DNA of 64,000 nucleotides from contig SVFO01000013.1 in NCBI GenBank assembly GCA_015056795.1, positions 1-64,000 of the forward strand, in the 5' to 3' direction. A model generated the notes under the pieces. The model saw only the letters and a list, made by a program, of their open reading frames with translations, made no database searches and was not told where the DNA came from. The DNA is from Lachnospiraceae bacterium (lineage in GTDB: Bacteria; Bacillota; Clostridia; Lachnospirales; Lachnospiraceae). Shown here one piece after another: positions 34,601-44,762 of this stretch (positions are counted from its first letter, which is position 1; every line of letters starts with the position of its first letter). Position numbers and translations under genes: made by a program.

Positions 34601-34975
34601 ATGAAAAAGCAAATACAGGATTATGTCAAGGCGATTAAGTGGATTCTGACGGAGGATAAGCCGGGAACGGATTGGAAGGAAGTGGCGCAGAGTCATTTAA
34701 TCAAGATCCAGTTTTATCAGCATGAAAGGCTGATTCACCTGATCGTGACGGCATTGTTCGCCATCATGGAGATCATCTGTCTGGCAACTCTTTTAAGCAC
34801 GGCAAATCTGTGGTCGCTTTTGCTTATGATCATGGTTTTGGTGCTGCTGGTGCCCTATATTGGACACTATTATTTCCTGGAGAATTCCGTGCAAGAGCTC
34901 TATTTGATCTATGACGTAATTCTTTCTCGGATGGACCGCAAGGAGAAGAACACGGAAGAGGAGCTAGAGGACTAA
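34601..34975 (+). CDS. Small two-span membrane protein between uvrB and uvrA
   Basis: A 124-residue protein with a soluble N-terminus (about 45 residues, containing LTEDKPGTDWKEVAQSHL), two adjacent membrane helices (about 46-92) and a charged C-terminal tail ending EEELED. The ATG at 34601 follows TTGGAGG. It is 21 nt after uvrB and 26 nt before uvrA, so it is embedded in the repair operon. I do not recognise a family and no repair function can be claimed. Confidence 0.75.
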   Translation: MKKQIQDYVKAIKWILTEDKPGTDWKEVAQSHLIKIQFYQHERLIHLIVTALFAIMEIICLATLLSTANLWSLLLMIMVLVLLVPYIGHYYFLENSVQELYLIYDVILSRMDRKEKNTEEELED

Positions 34976-35001
34976 CAAAGACAAGAATAAGGATTTAAAG
35001 T

Positions 35002-37896
35002 GTGGCTAACATGAGTAAGGAAAACAAAAGTATCCCCAAGTTTGATGCGCGGGATTATATCAAAATCAGGGGAGCGCGCGAGCATAATTTAAAAAACATT
35101 GACGTCAACATCCCCAGAAATCAATTGGTGGTTCTGACAGGAATGTCAGGTTCCGGGAAATCCTCCCTGGCGTTCGATACCATTTACGCAGAGGGACAGA
35201 GGCGCTACATGGAGTCGCTTTCGTCCTATGCGAGACAGTTCCTGGGACAGATGGAAAAGCCAGACGTGGAGCGAATTGACGGACTATCTCCCGCGATATC
35301 CATTGATCAGAAATCAACGAACCGAAATCCCCGTTCTACGGTGGGAACCGTGACGGAGATTTATGATTACTTTAGGTTGCTGTATGCGAGAATTGGTACG
35401 CCGCACTGTCCGAACTGTGGGCGTGTCATTGCCCGTCAGACCGTGGATCAGATGGTGGATCAGATTACGGCGCTTCCAGAGGGCACGAGGATTCAGCTTT
35501 TGGCACCCGTGGTACGGGGACGAAAGGGTCAGCACGAAAAGGTCCTGGAGAGGGCGAGCAAGAGCGGATACGTGCGCGTTCGCGTCGACGGGAACCTGTA
35601 CGAGCTGACGGAAGAAATCAAGCTGGATAAAAACATTAAGCACAACATAGAAATTGTCGTGGACAGATTGGTGGTAAAGCCTGGCATTGAAAGGCGTCTT
35701 GCTGACTCCATCGAGAATGTTCTGAATTTGGCGGATGGGTTGCTTGAGGTTGACATCATTGACGGGGAGACCTTAAGCTTTAGCCAGAATTTTGCCTGCC
35801 CGGATTGCGGGGTCAGCATTGGAGAGATTGAGCCGAGAAGCTTTTCCTTCAACAATCCCTTTGGAGCCTGCCCTGCCTGCTTTGGACTGGGCTATAAGAT
35901 GGAGTTTGACGAGGACCTTTTGATTCCCGATCGGAGGCTCTCGATTCGGGAGGGTGCGATTGCCGCGCTCGGCTGGCAGTCCTGTATGGACAAGGGAAGC
36001 TTTACCAATGCTCTGCTGCAGGCACTTTGCAAGGAATATAAATTTGATCTGGATACGCCCTTTGAGAAATATCCGCAGAAGATTCAGGATATTCTGATCC
36101 ATGGAACCAACGGGAAGACCGTGGACGTCTATTATGAGGGTCAGCGCGGCAGGGGCATTTATCCGACGGCCTTTGAGGGCCTGATTAAAAACATGGAGAG
36201 AAGGTATAAGGAGACCTTCTCTGAGAACATGAAGCAGGAATATGAGACCTTTATGCGCATTACGCCCTGTAAGGAATGTAATGGCATGAGACTGAAAAAA
36301 GAATCTCTTGCCGTTACGGTTTGTGACAAGAATATTTATGAAGTGACAAATCTGTCAGTTTTGAATTTGCAGGCATTTTTACAGGATATGCAGCTGACAC
36401 CTCAGCAAGAATTTATCGGCAAGCGTGTCTTAAAGGAGATTCGGGCGCGCGTTGGATTCCTTGTGGACGTGGGACTGGATTATCTCTCCTTGTCCCGAGC
36501 GACGGGGAGCCTCTCTGGCGGTGAGGCACAGAGAATTCGTTTGGCAACGCAGATCGGCTCTGGGCTGATGGGCGTATGCTATATTTTGGACGAGCCAAGC
36601 ATTGGACTGCATCAGAGAGATAATGACAAGCTGCTCAATACCTTAAAGAGCCTTCGCGATCTTGGAAACACGCTGATTGTCGTGGAGCATGACGAGGATA
36701 CCATGCTGGCAGCGGATCACATCGTGGATATTGGTCCTGGAGCTGGTTCCCATGGCGGTGAGGTGGTTGCGCAGGGAACGGCGGAGGAGATCATGGCCGT
36801 ACCAGAGTCCATCACGGGTCAATATCTCTCGGGGAAAAAGCAGATTCCCGTGCCTGAAAAGCGCCGCGTACCTACCAATTGGATTACGGTGCGGGGAGCG
36901 GAGGAGCATAACCTAAAGAACATTGATGTCAATATTCCACTGGGCGTGATGACCTGTGTGACAGGCGTGTCAGGTTCTGGAAAGAGCTCTCTGGTCAATG
37001 AGATTTTGTATAAGAGGCTGGCGAAGGAGTTAAATCGCGCGCGCACCATCCCTGGAAAGCATCGGGACATCGAGGGCATCCGTCAGCTCGACAAGGTCAT
37101 TGCCATCGATCAGTCGCCCATCGGGCGCACGCCGAGATCCAACCCTGCAACCTACACGGGTGTCTTTGATCAGATTCGTGATCTCTTTGCTTCCACGGCG
37201 GACGCAAAGGCGAAGGGATATGCCAAGGGAAGGTTTTCCTTTAATGTCAAGGGCGGACGTTGCGAGGCCTGCAGTGGTGATGGTATCATAAAAATTGAGA
37301 TGCATTTCCTGCCTGACGTTTATGTTCCCTGCGAGGTTTGTGGCGGAAAACGTTATAATCGAGAGACTTTGGACGTAAAATATAAGGGGAAGAGCATTTT
37401 TGACGTGCTGGACATGACGGTGGAGGAGGCGCTGACCTTCTTTGAGAACATGCCCTCCATCAAGAATAAGATTCAGACACTGTACGACGTGGGACTTGGC
37501 TATATCAAGCTGGGACAGCCCTCGACGGAGCTCTCTGGCGGTGAGGCGCAGCGAATCAAGCTGGCAACGGAGCTCTCAAGGCGGAGCACTGGTAAGACCA
37601 TTTATATTTTGGACGAGCCTACGACGGGCCTGCATTTTGCGGACGTGCACAAGCTGGTGGAGATTTTGCATCGACTTGCGGACGGAGGAAATACCGTGGT
37701 CGTGATTGAGCATAACCTTGACGTCATCAAGACAGCCGATTATTGTATAGACATGGGGCCTGAGGGCGGAGACCGCGGAGGATGCGTGATTGCGGAGGGA
37801 ACCCCTGAGGAGATTTCCAAGAACAAGAATTCCTACACGGGAGCCTATGTGAAGAAGATGTTGGAGAAGGCGAAGGCGTCAAAAAAGAAAGCTTAA
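35002..37896 (+). CDS. uvrA: Excinuclease ABC subunit A
   Basis: A 964-residue damage-recognition ATPase with two ABC modules. Walker A motifs are [14 protein letters not shown] and [14 protein letters not shown]; the signatures are [18 protein letters not shown] and [18 protein letters not shown]. Zinc-finger cysteines are visible in [10 protein letters not shown] with CPACFG, and in CEACSGDG with [12 protein letters not shown] start at 35002 lies 8 nt after AAGGA; an ATG at 35011 is in frame, but its spacing of 17 nt is poor. Confidence 0.98.
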   Translation: MANMSKENKSIPKFDARDYIKIRGAREHNLKNIDVNIPRNQLVVLTGMSGSGKSSLAFDTIYAEGQRRYMESLSSYARQFLGQMEKPDVERIDGLSPAISIDQKSTNRNPRSTVGTVTEIYDYFRLLYARIGTPHCPNCGRVIARQTVDQMVDQITALPEGTRIQLLAPVVRGRKGQHEKVLERASKSGYVRVRVDGNLYELTEEIKLDKNIKHNIEIVVDRLVVKPGIERRLADSIENVLNLADGLLEVDIIDGETLSFSQNFACPDCGVSIGEIEPRSFSFNNPFGACPACFGLGYKMEFDEDLLIPDRRLSIREGAIAALGWQSCMDKGSFTNALLQALCKEYKFDLDTPFEKYPQKIQDILIHGTNGKTVDVYYEGQRGRGIYPTAFEGLIKNMERRYKETFSENMKQEYETFMRITPCKECNGMRLKKESLAVTVCDKNIYEVTNLSVLNLQAFLQDMQLTPQQEFIGKRVLKEIRARVGFLVDVGLDYLSLSRATGSLSGGEAQRIRLATQIGSGLMGVCYILDEPSIGLHQRDNDKLLNTLKSLRDLGNTLIVVEHDEDTMLAADHIVDIGPGAGSHGGEVVAQGTAEEIMAVPESITGQYLSGKKQIPVPEKRRVPTNWITVRGAEEHNLKNIDVNIPLGVMTCVTGVSGSGKSSLVNEILYKRLAKELNRARTIPGKHRDIEGIRQLDKVIAIDQSPIGRTPRSNPATYTGVFDQIRDLFASTADAKAKGYAKGRFSFNVKGGRCEACSGDGIIKIEMHFLPDVYVPCEVCGGKRYNRETLDVKYKGKSIFDVLDMTVEEALTFFENMPSIKNKIQTLYDVGLGYIKLGQPSTELSGGEAQRIKLATELSRRSTGKTIYILDEPTTGLHFADVHKLVEILHRLADGGNTVVVIEHNLDVIKTADYCIDMGPEGGDRGGCVIAEGTPEEISKNKNSYTGAYVKKMLEKAKASKKKA

Positions 37897-37905
37897 GGAA
37901 AACCT

Positions 37906-39993
37906 ATGATACAAAACGAGAAATTGGTACAGTTCTATTTCGCGCAATATCGGGACTGTTCCAAGAGCATGAAAAAAAAGAATAATGATGGCAAAAAGAA
38001 CTTTGTACAGCGGATGGACAGGCTTTATAAGGAGCTGAAGGAGAGTAAAAATCCGAAGATCAGTCAGGCACACCTTGACGAGTATCACCGCGTGGTGCGA
38101 AGCATGGCCTATTATACCTTTCAGGAGGACAATCAGTTTGCCATCATGAAGCTCAGGGACATGATTCTGCCTGAGCTGGTACATCTTGACCTTCTTGGAA
38201 TGAAGCCAGAGGAGCAGGAGCTCGTCACGGCGAAGTTTTTGGACTATGTTCGCGAGGAGCATCCCTTTGAGATCTGCCAAAAATCCTTGAAGAACCTCGC
38301 TAAGAGCAATGCAGAGGGCGGTATCCGCAGCCAGATTATCGGCATGGTGCCGACGAGGCCTGAGACAGAGTTCCCGAAGGCACTGGAGATGCAGCGGCAC
38401 TTTATTCTCCACGTGGGTCCGACGAACTGTGGCAAGACCTATCACGCGCTGGAAAGCCTGAAGCGGGCGATGAACGGCGTGTATCTTGGCCCCTTGCGTC
38501 TTCTCGCGTTGGAGGTCTATGAGAAGATGAATGATGCGGGGATTCCCTGTACCATGCTGACGGGTGAGGAACGCATTTATCAGGAAAATTCGTTTATCAC
38601 GGCATCCACCATTGAGATGCTCGATATTGAGCAGGAATATGACGTGGCTGTCATAGATGAGGCACAGATGATTACGGATCCCGACCGAGGACATTCGTGG
38701 ACGAGAGCAATCCTTGGCGTACAGGCAAAGGAAATCCACGTCTGTATGAGTCCTGCGGCGGAGAAGGTGGTAAAGCATCTGATTTCGCTCTGCGGCGACA
38801 CGGAAGAAACCAATCATTATGAGAGAAAGACGAAGCTTCTCTGTGAGGACGTGCCTGCGGCTTTTCCTGACGACGTGCAGGAGGGGGACGCAGTCATTGC
38901 CTTTTCGAAGCGTGCAGTTCTGGACATTGCAGGGCGTCTTGAGAGCGATGGCATTAAGGCGAGCGTGATCTATGGAAGCCTGCCTCCCGAAATTCGCAGG
39001 CGTCAGATTCATTTATTTACGACGCATCAGACAAAGGTGGTTGTTTCGACGGATGCCATTGGCATGGGCCTCAACCTTCCCGTTCGCAGGATTGTGTTTG
39101 CGCAGACGACGAAGTTTGACGGCAAGGAGACGGGACCGTTGACGGTGGAGACAATTCATCAGATTGCAGGTCGCGCGGGCCGTTTTGGAATTTATGACAC
39201 GGGCTATGTCAATGCCGTGGGCGAGGAGAATCTTCGCTTTATCAAGGAAAACTTTCCGAAAAAGGAGCAGGAGGTGGAGACGGTCAGCCTTGGCTTCCCG
39301 CAGGTGCTTCTTGACATGGATGAGCCACTGGATGCCATTCTTAAGATCTGGAAATCCGTGGAGACGCAGCCGCCCTTTGAGAAAATTAGTATCGAAGAGG
39401 TTTTGTTCCTGTATGAGAGAGCCTATAAGGACCGCAAGGAAATCGACGGCTTTGAGGACAAGCATCTTCTTTATCGCATGCTGACCTGTTCCATCGACAT
39501 CAAGAACCGTGACATCGTGGAGCTTTGGCTCTACTATTGTAAGACCTACACGGCGGACGTCAGCCTTCATTTTCCTGCACTGATTATGTGCACGGATATT
39601 GGACTGCACAAGTATGAAACCTTTTATAAGCTTCTGGACCTCTATTACCAGTTCTCCATCCGCATGGGGAAGGTGATCGAGCAGGAGCGCTTGGATAAGG
39701 AACGGGAGAAGACGGAGGAGACCATCATGCGCCTTCTTTCCAAGGATAAGAATGTCTTTATCCGCAAGTGTCAGTACTGCGGTGCACCGATTTCCCTTTC
39801 GAGCACCTCACGGATGTGTGATCATTGCTATGAGGAGCTCAAGGCCCACAGAATCGCTGGCGAGGACTTCCACATGAAGAAGAAAAAGGATGTCATGCGT
39901 GGCGGGGAGGATGCCAAAAAGTATTCCGACGGCCATGGCGAGAGGCGCAGACGCAGGTATAATCGGCATCGCGGAGAAACCTACAACGGGTAG
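37906..39993 (+). CDS. Suv3-like DExH RNA helicase with C-terminal zinc ribbon
   Basis: A 695-residue helicase resembling Suv3, the RNA helicase of the mitochondrial degradosome. The characteristic Walker A LHVGPTNCGKTYHALESL (Lys about 175) and the DEAQ box in VAVIDEAQMITDPDRGHSWT (251-254) are close to eukaryotic and alphaproteobacterial Suv3. Motif VI is HQIAGRAGRFG. After a helical domain come a CQYCGAP and CDHCYE zinc knuckle (about 620-645) and a very basic tail rich in Arg. It begins 9 nt after uvrA. A role in RNA turnover is inferred from the family; DNA repair is possible from position. Confidence 0.85.
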   Translation: MIQNEKLVQFYFAQYRDCSKSMKKKNNDGKKNFVQRMDRLYKELKESKNPKISQAHLDEYHRVVRSMAYYTFQEDNQFAIMKLRDMILPELVHLDLLGMKPEEQELVTAKFLDYVREEHPFEICQKSLKNLAKSNAEGGIRSQIIGMVPTRPETEFPKALEMQRHFILHVGPTNCGKTYHALESLKRAMNGVYLGPLRLLALEVYEKMNDAGIPCTMLTGEERIYQENSFITASTIEMLDIEQEYDVAVIDEAQMITDPDRGHSWTRAILGVQAKEIHVCMSPAAEKVVKHLISLCGDTEETNHYERKTKLLCEDVPAAFPDDVQEGDAVIAFSKRAVLDIAGRLESDGIKASVIYGSLPPEIRRRQIHLFTTHQTKVVVSTDAIGMGLNLPVRRIVFAQTTKFDGKETGPLTVETIHQIAGRAGRFGIYDTGYVNAVGEENLRFIKENFPKKEQEVETVSLGFPQVLLDMDEPLDAILKIWKSVETQPPFEKISIEEVLFLYERAYKDRKEIDGFEDKHLLYRMLTCSIDIKNRDIVELWLYYCKTYTADVSLHFPALIMCTDIGLHKYETFYKLLDLYYQFSIRMGKVIEQERLDKEREKTEETIMRLLSKDKNVFIRKCQYCGAPISLSSTSRMCDHCYEELKAHRIAGEDFHMKKKKDVMRGGEDAKKYSDGHGERRRRRYNRHRGETYNG

Positions 39994-40038
39994 AATTTGG
40001 GAAAATCTAAATTTTTTTAAAATTTTTTTTGATCCCCT

Positions 40039-40066
40039 TTGAAAATTACGTGATTTCGGTTATAAT
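40039..40066 (+). promoter_or_regulatory. Sigma-A-type promoter of mreB/mbl
   Basis: TTGAAA (40039-40044), a 16-nt spacer and a perfect TATAAT (40061-40066) lie 57 nt before the gene. The preceding stretch is an AT-rich run (T and A tracts at 40010-40030) that could act as an UP element. Confidence 0.85.
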
Positions 40067-40122
40067 GGATTGCGCGTAACAAAAAAATGGATTTGTTCTG
40101 GATTTGAAAAAGGAGTTTAATG

Positions 40123-41115
40123 ATGCAAGGCACGGATATTGGCATTGACCTTGGAACGGCAAGCGTACTTGTTTACATAAGAGGAAAGGGCGTCGTATTA
40201 AAGGAGCCCTCAGTCGTGGCATTTGACAGAGATACGAATAAGATAAAGGCAATCGGAGAGGATGCCCGTCTCATGCTGGGAAGAACGCCTGGCAATATTG
40301 TTGCGGTAAGACCCTTACGTCAGGGCGTTATTTCAGACTATACCGTAACGGAAAAAATGATGAAATATTTCATCCAGAAAGCCCTTGGAAAGAAGACCTT
40401 CCGTCGTCCTAGGATCGCGGTTTGCGTTCCAAGCGGTGTCACGGAGGTTGAAAAGAAGGCCGTGGAGGACGCAACGTATCAGACAGGTGCAAAGGAGGTT
40501 TCCATCATTGAGGAGCCGATTGCAGCTGCCATTGGTGCGGGCATTGACATTTCTAAGCCCTGCGGTAACATGATCGTAGATATTGGTGGAGGAACCTCCG
40601 ACATCGCGGTTATCTCCTTGGGAGGCACCGTAGTCAGTGCATCCATCAAGATCGCGGGAGATGACTTTGACGAAGCCATCGTCCGCTACATGAGAAAGAA
40701 GCATAACCTCCTGATCGGTGAGAGAACTGCTGAGGACATGAAGATTAAGATTGGTTCCTGCTATAAGCGTCCCGAGCCTGATTACATGGACGTACGCGGA
40801 AGAAATCTGGTAACTGGCCTTCCGAAGACGGTCAATGTTTCTTCGGAAGAAATGGAAGAGGCACTGAAGGAGGCAACGGCGCAGATCGTGGAGACCATCC
40901 ACAGCGTGCTAGAGAAGACACCGCCTGAGCTGGCTGCAGACATCGCTGACCGCGGCATCGTATTGACGGGTGGCGGAAGCCTGCTTCGCGGTCTGGAGGA
41001 GCTGATTTCCGAGAGAACGGGAATCAATTGCATGACGGCAGAGGATCCCATGACTGCCGTGGCTATTGGAACGGGAAAATTTATTGAGTTTTTGTCGAAT
41101 TATCGGGAGCCGTAA
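40123..41115 (+). CDS. mreB: MreB/Mbl rod-shape actin homologue
   Basis: A 330-residue bacterial actin that guides cell-wall synthesis along the sidewall. Actin-fold nucleotide motifs are DIGIDLGTASVLVYIRGKG (phosphate 1), IVDIGGGTSDIAVISLGG (phosphate 2) and GIVLTGGGSLLRGLEEL (adenosine). IIEEPIAAAIGAG is the conserved connecting segment. Two ATGs are adjacent (40120, 40123); the second has a 7-nt spacing from AGGAG and is preferred. No mreC or mreD follows, so it is a solitary copy and may be the Mbl type. Confidence 0.93.
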   Translation: MQGTDIGIDLGTASVLVYIRGKGVVLKEPSVVAFDRDTNKIKAIGEDARLMLGRTPGNIVAVRPLRQGVISDYTVTEKMMKYFIQKALGKKTFRRPRIAVCVPSGVTEVEKKAVEDATYQTGAKEVSIIEEPIAAAIGAGIDISKPCGNMIVDIGGGTSDIAVISLGGTVVSASIKIAGDDFDEAIVRYMRKKHNLLIGERTAEDMKIKIGSCYKRPEPDYMDVRGRNLVTGLPKTVNVSSEEMEEALKEATAQIVETIHSVLEKTPPELAADIADRGIVLTGGGSLLRGLEELISERTGINCMTAEDPMTAVAIGTGKFIEFLSNYREP

Positions 41116-41147
41116 GCGAGAAAAATATCGCAGGGCAATCCTATGTG

Positions 41148-41180
41148 GCGCAAAGCCTGTTGCTAACATGGGCTTTGCGC
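41148..41180 (+). terminator. 10-bp inverted repeat after mreB, possible terminator
   Basis: GCGCAAAGCC and GGCTTTGCGC are separated by 13 nt, with weaker outer pairing (AAATATC upstream, GATATTT downstream). No strong T run follows, so termination efficiency is uncertain. It fills the middle of the 202-bp gap before recD2. Confidence 0.55.
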
Positions 41181-41317
41181 TTGATATTTCTGAAGCACTA
41201 TTTTATCAGGAGCATCTTTTTTCTTTTCCGGGTTCCCCGGAGAATCATTTCAGCAAGCGTGAATTATAGGAGACAGGTGGAAGCCGTGAGGACAGGTGCG
41301 GTTTTTGGAGGGAAGGC

Positions 41318-43552
41318 ATGGAGAATCTGAAGGGATACGTGGATCGTATTATGTTCCAGAGGGAAGACAACGGATACACCGTCATTCGTCTTCTCGTAGG
41401 TGAAAAGGAACAGATCTGTGTCGGACATCTTCTGGGGATTTCACAAGGGGAGAACATAGAGGCATGGGGCGATTATGAAATGCATCCCACCTATGGAAAA
41501 CAGTTTCGCATTTCGGAATATGTCGTAGTGGTCCCCACGGATGCGCTGGGAATGGAACGATATTTAGGTTCGGGAGCCATCAAGGGCGTTGGTGAGACAC
41601 TTGCAGCAAGAATTGTCAAGAAATTTGGGGATGATACCTTTCGAATCATTAGCGAGAAGCCAGAGCGACTGGCGGAGATCAAGGGAATCAGCCTGCGCAT
41701 GGCACAGACCATTGCCGTTCAGATGGAGGAAAAAAAGGACCTGCGGGAGGCCATGATCTATCTTTCTGGATTTGGCATCTCGAATCATCTTGCCGTGAAA
41801 ATCTATGAGAAATATCAGGCGGAGACTTATCGGGTCCTTCGCGAGAATCCTTACCAGCTGGCGGAGGATATTCAGGGCGTTGGATTTCGCATTGCCGATG
41901 AAATCGCAGCGCGCGTGGGTATCCACGCAGACTCGGACTATCGAATCCGCTGCGGAATCTTTTATGTATTGCAGCAGGCTACCCTGGAAGGACATGTATA
42001 CCTGCCACTTCCAGAGCTTCTGACGAATGCTTCGCAGCTGTTGGGAGTGAGTGAGGATGCCGTCCATGCCCAGATGGATAACCTCATCATGGATCGAAAG
42101 CTGATTGCCAAATGGGATGCCATCTTTTCGGCAACCTATTATTATGCAGAGCTTTCCTGCGCGAGGATGCTACATGACCTAAATCTTTCCATGACGCAGG
42201 AGCAGCTGCCCTCTCAGGAGACCGCTCTGGAGAAAAAGCTGGAAAAGCTGGCGCGGCAGCAGGGGTTAGAGCTGGACGAGCTACAGATGAATGCCGTTAA
42301 GGAATGTATTCGCAGCGGCGTTTTTCTGCTGTCTGGAGGTCCTGGAACAGGTAAGACAACCACGATCAACATGATCATTCGATACTTTGAGTCCGAAGGA
42401 CTGGATATCTTTTTGGCGGCGCCCACGGGACGCGCGGCAAAGCGCATGACGGAGACAACGGGGTTTGAGGCCAGAACCATTCACCGCATGCTGGAGCTCA
42501 ACAGTAACCTTTCGGAGGATGACGGGCATCGAGTGAGCTTTGAACGTAACGAAAACAATCCGTTGGAGGCAGATGTCATCATCATTGACGAGACATCCAT
42601 GGTGGATATCCGTATTTTTCAGGCGCTCTTAAAGGCCATTGTGCCTGGAACGCGTCTGATTCTTGTGGGGGATGCCTCGCAGCTTCCCAGCGTGGGACCT
42701 GGTCAGGTGCTGCGCGATCTTTTAGACAGCGGTTGCTTTCCCAGCGTAACGCTTCAGAAGATTTATCGACAGGACGAGGCGAGTGACATCGTCGTGAATG
42801 CCCATCGCATCAATCAAGGGCAGGAGATTCGCATGGACAACCAGTCCAAGGATTTCTTTGTGCTGGAGAGAAACGATCCTGCCGTGATCTATAAGCATTT
42901 AATTCAGCTCATTCGGGACAAGCTTCCCGGGTATGTACACTGCACGCCCTACGACATGCAGGTGCTGACGCCCATGAGGAAGGGTGCCTTAGGATGCGAA
43001 ACCCTGAATGGAATTCTGCAGGCCTACTTAAATCCCGCAGATCCCTTGAAGAAGGAGCATGTTGCGGGGGAGGTGACCTACCGCGTGGGCGACAAGGTCA
43101 TGCAGGTGAAGAATAATTATCAGCTGGAGTGGGAGATTCTAGGAAAACACAGCATCGTGGTGGATCAGGGCATGGGCGTGTTTAACGGAGACATGGGGCG
43201 TATTGTTGAGATTGATGAGACGGCATCCTTGCTGACGGTGGAATATGATGAGTGTAAGCGCGTAAAATATCCCTTTGGGGACTTGGATCAGCTGGAGCTC
43301 TCCTACGCCATCACCATTCACAAATCCCAGGGAAGCGAGTATCCGGCTGTCTTGCTGCCACTTTTGGGCGGACCGAAAATGCTGCTCACTAGAAATCTTT
43401 TATACACGGCCATTACGAGGGCCAAAAGCTGCGTGACGATTCTGGGAAAGAGCGCCGTTGTCCGTGAGATGATTGATAATGTCAGTGAAAATAAGCGCTA
43501 TACGGCGCTGGCGGATCGAATCCGTGAGATTTATGGATGTCCGCAGGTCTAA
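41318..43552 (+). CDS. recD2: RecD2-type ATP-dependent DNA helicase
   Basis: A 744-residue 5'-3' helicase of the RecD2 family, which works without RecBC. The N-terminal OB-like region (GYVDRIMFQREDNGYTVIRL) and helix-hairpin-helix repeats (YLGSGAIKGVGETLAARIV; EIKGISLRMAQTIAVQ) are diagnostic. Walker A is LSGGPGTGKTTTINMI, Walker B is IIIDETSMVD, and late motifs are GDASQLPSVGPGQVL and SYAITIHKSQGSEYPAV. TTGGAGGGAAGG gives a strong ribosome binding site. Confidence 0.96.
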   Translation: MENLKGYVDRIMFQREDNGYTVIRLLVGEKEQICVGHLLGISQGENIEAWGDYEMHPTYGKQFRISEYVVVVPTDALGMERYLGSGAIKGVGETLAARIVKKFGDDTFRIISEKPERLAEIKGISLRMAQTIAVQMEEKKDLREAMIYLSGFGISNHLAVKIYEKYQAETYRVLRENPYQLAEDIQGVGFRIADEIAARVGIHADSDYRIRCGIFYVLQQATLEGHVYLPLPELLTNASQLLGVSEDAVHAQMDNLIMDRKLIAKWDAIFSATYYYAELSCARMLHDLNLSMTQEQLPSQETALEKKLEKLARQQGLELDELQMNAVKECIRSGVFLLSGGPGTGKTTTINMIIRYFESEGLDIFLAAPTGRAAKRMTETTGFEARTIHRMLELNSNLSEDDGHRVSFERNENNPLEADVIIIDETSMVDIRIFQALLKAIVPGTRLILVGDASQLPSVGPGQVLRDLLDSGCFPSVTLQKIYRQDEASDIVVNAHRINQGQEIRMDNQSKDFFVLERNDPAVIYKHLIQLIRDKLPGYVHCTPYDMQVLTPMRKGALGCETLNGILQAYLNPADPLKKEHVAGEVTYRVGDKVMQVKNNYQLEWEILGKHSIVVDQGMGVFNGDMGRIVEIDETASLLTVEYDECKRVKYPFGDLDQLELSYAITIHKSQGSEYPAVLLPLLGGPKMLLTRNLLYTAITRAKSCVTILGKSAVVREMIDNVSENKRYTALADRIREIYGCPQV

Positions 43553-43605
43553 GAGTAAATAGATTTGTAAGGAGGTAGGCTACGAGGAAGATTCAGCCGA
43601 AAAAG

Positions 43606-44322
43606 ATGGTAGAGGAAGTGCAGGAGGCCCTGAAACAGCTGCTGTTTCCAAGGCGCTGTCCCGTGTGCGACGGGATTGTGACGCCGCGGGGAGAGATGAT
43701 TTGTCTGAAGTGCCTTGGAAAGCTAAAGCCCATCGCCGCGCCCTGGTGCATGATTTGCGGGAAGGGGATGGCGAAGGAGGGCGAGCTTTGCGCGGAATGT
43801 CGCAAGGGACGGATGCATTTTTACCGAAGAGCCAGGGCGCTTTACGATTATCCGAGCGTTGCGGCATCGATCTATCGGTTCAAATATGGCGGCCGAAGGG
43901 AGTATGGAGACTTCTATGGCGAGGAGATGGCAAGGCATCTGGGAGAATTTATCCGTCAGACGGGAGCAGAGGGATTGATTCCCATTCCCTTACATCCCAA
44001 GCGCTTTCGAAGGCGCGGATATAATCAGGCGGCAGTGCTTGCAAGGGCTTTAGGCCGTCAGTTAAGGCTTCCCGTATATGATCAAATATTGTTTCGAGTG
44101 AAGAATACGGCCCCCTTAAAGGAACAAAATTATAAAGAAAGACAAAATAATTTGAAAAAAGCTTTCCTTGTCAGGCAAAATGATGTAAAATTAAAGACGA
44201 TTATCCTTATTGATGACATCTATACGACTGGAACGACGGCGGATGAGGCTGCCATGGCCCTGCAGGAGGGCGGCATCCCCAATGTTTATGTTGTTACGCT
44301 GGCGGGCAGTATGGAGGGATAG
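43606..44322 (+). CDS. comFC: ComF-family phosphoribosyltransferase-like protein
   Basis: A 238-residue protein of the ComFC/GntX family linked to DNA uptake. The N-terminal zinc ribbon has four Cys pairs (CPVC, CLKC, CMIC, CAEC) and the PRTase domain has ILIDDIYTTGTTADEAA. The first ATG is 43606, but the strong GGAGG site at 43571-43575 is 30 nt upstream. It sits 6 nt before an in-frame ACG (43582), so translation may begin there with a non-canonical codon, or an ancestral ATG mutated. Confidence 0.9.
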   Translation: MVEEVQEALKQLLFPRRCPVCDGIVTPRGEMICLKCLGKLKPIAAPWCMICGKGMAKEGELCAECRKGRMHFYRRARALYDYPSVAASIYRFKYGGRREYGDFYGEEMARHLGEFIRQTGAEGLIPIPLHPKRFRRRGYNQAAVLARALGRQLRLPVYDQILFRVKNTAPLKEQNYKERQNNLKKAFLVRQNDVKLKTIILIDDIYTTGTTADEAAMALQEGGIPNVYVVTLAGSMEG

Positions 44323-44343
44323 AAAGCAATTTCGGAGGTTGCC

Positions 44344-44742
44344 ATGATCAATGAGAAGAAGGTCATCTTGATGACGAAGCTGGCCTCTTACGAAGAAAAA
44401 CAAGGACAAAAAATACGGAAGGTACATTCGTATTATCGCGGGGATTATGTCGTGGTGCAGATTTTTAAATCGTTTGTTGCCGTGACGATAGCCTTTGCAA
44501 TTGTTTTTGGTCTGTACATTCTTTATGATTTTGACATGTTCATGCAGGACATTTACAAGATCGACCTGCTGAGCTTTGCGAAGAACGTGCTGACATATTA
44601 CCTGATTGCGTTAGGTGCGTATGCGCTGATTACGCTGATTATTTCCACGATTAAATACTATCAGGTGCGCAGGAGCCTAAACGTCTACTATAAGAATTTG
44701 AATAAACTGACTATTTTTTATAATCGGGAGCGCAGAAAGTAA
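44344..44742 (+). CDS. Small two-span membrane protein
   Basis: A 132-residue protein with a basic N-terminal region (EEKQGQKIRKVHSYYRGD), two membrane helices (about 50-70 and 85-105) and a basic C-terminal tail with Tyr-rich YYQVRRSLNVYYKNLNK. A GGAGG site precedes the ATG. It lies 21 nt after comFC and 20 nt before the next membrane gene, and so is part of the run leading to cdaA. Function unknown. Confidence 0.75.
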   Translation: MINEKKVILMTKLASYEEKQGQKIRKVHSYYRGDYVVVQIFKSFVAVTIAFAIVFGLYILYDFDMFMQDIYKIDLLSFAKNVLTYYLIALGAYALITLIISTIKYYQVRRSLNVYYKNLNKLTIFYNRERRK

Positions 44743-44762
44743 GCTCCGCTTGGGAGGAAGAA

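Noticed and set aside
37879-39012. Long - strand open frame opposite the Suv3-like helicase
   Set aside because: It lies antisense to a gene with strong helicase motifs and shows no family features of its own.
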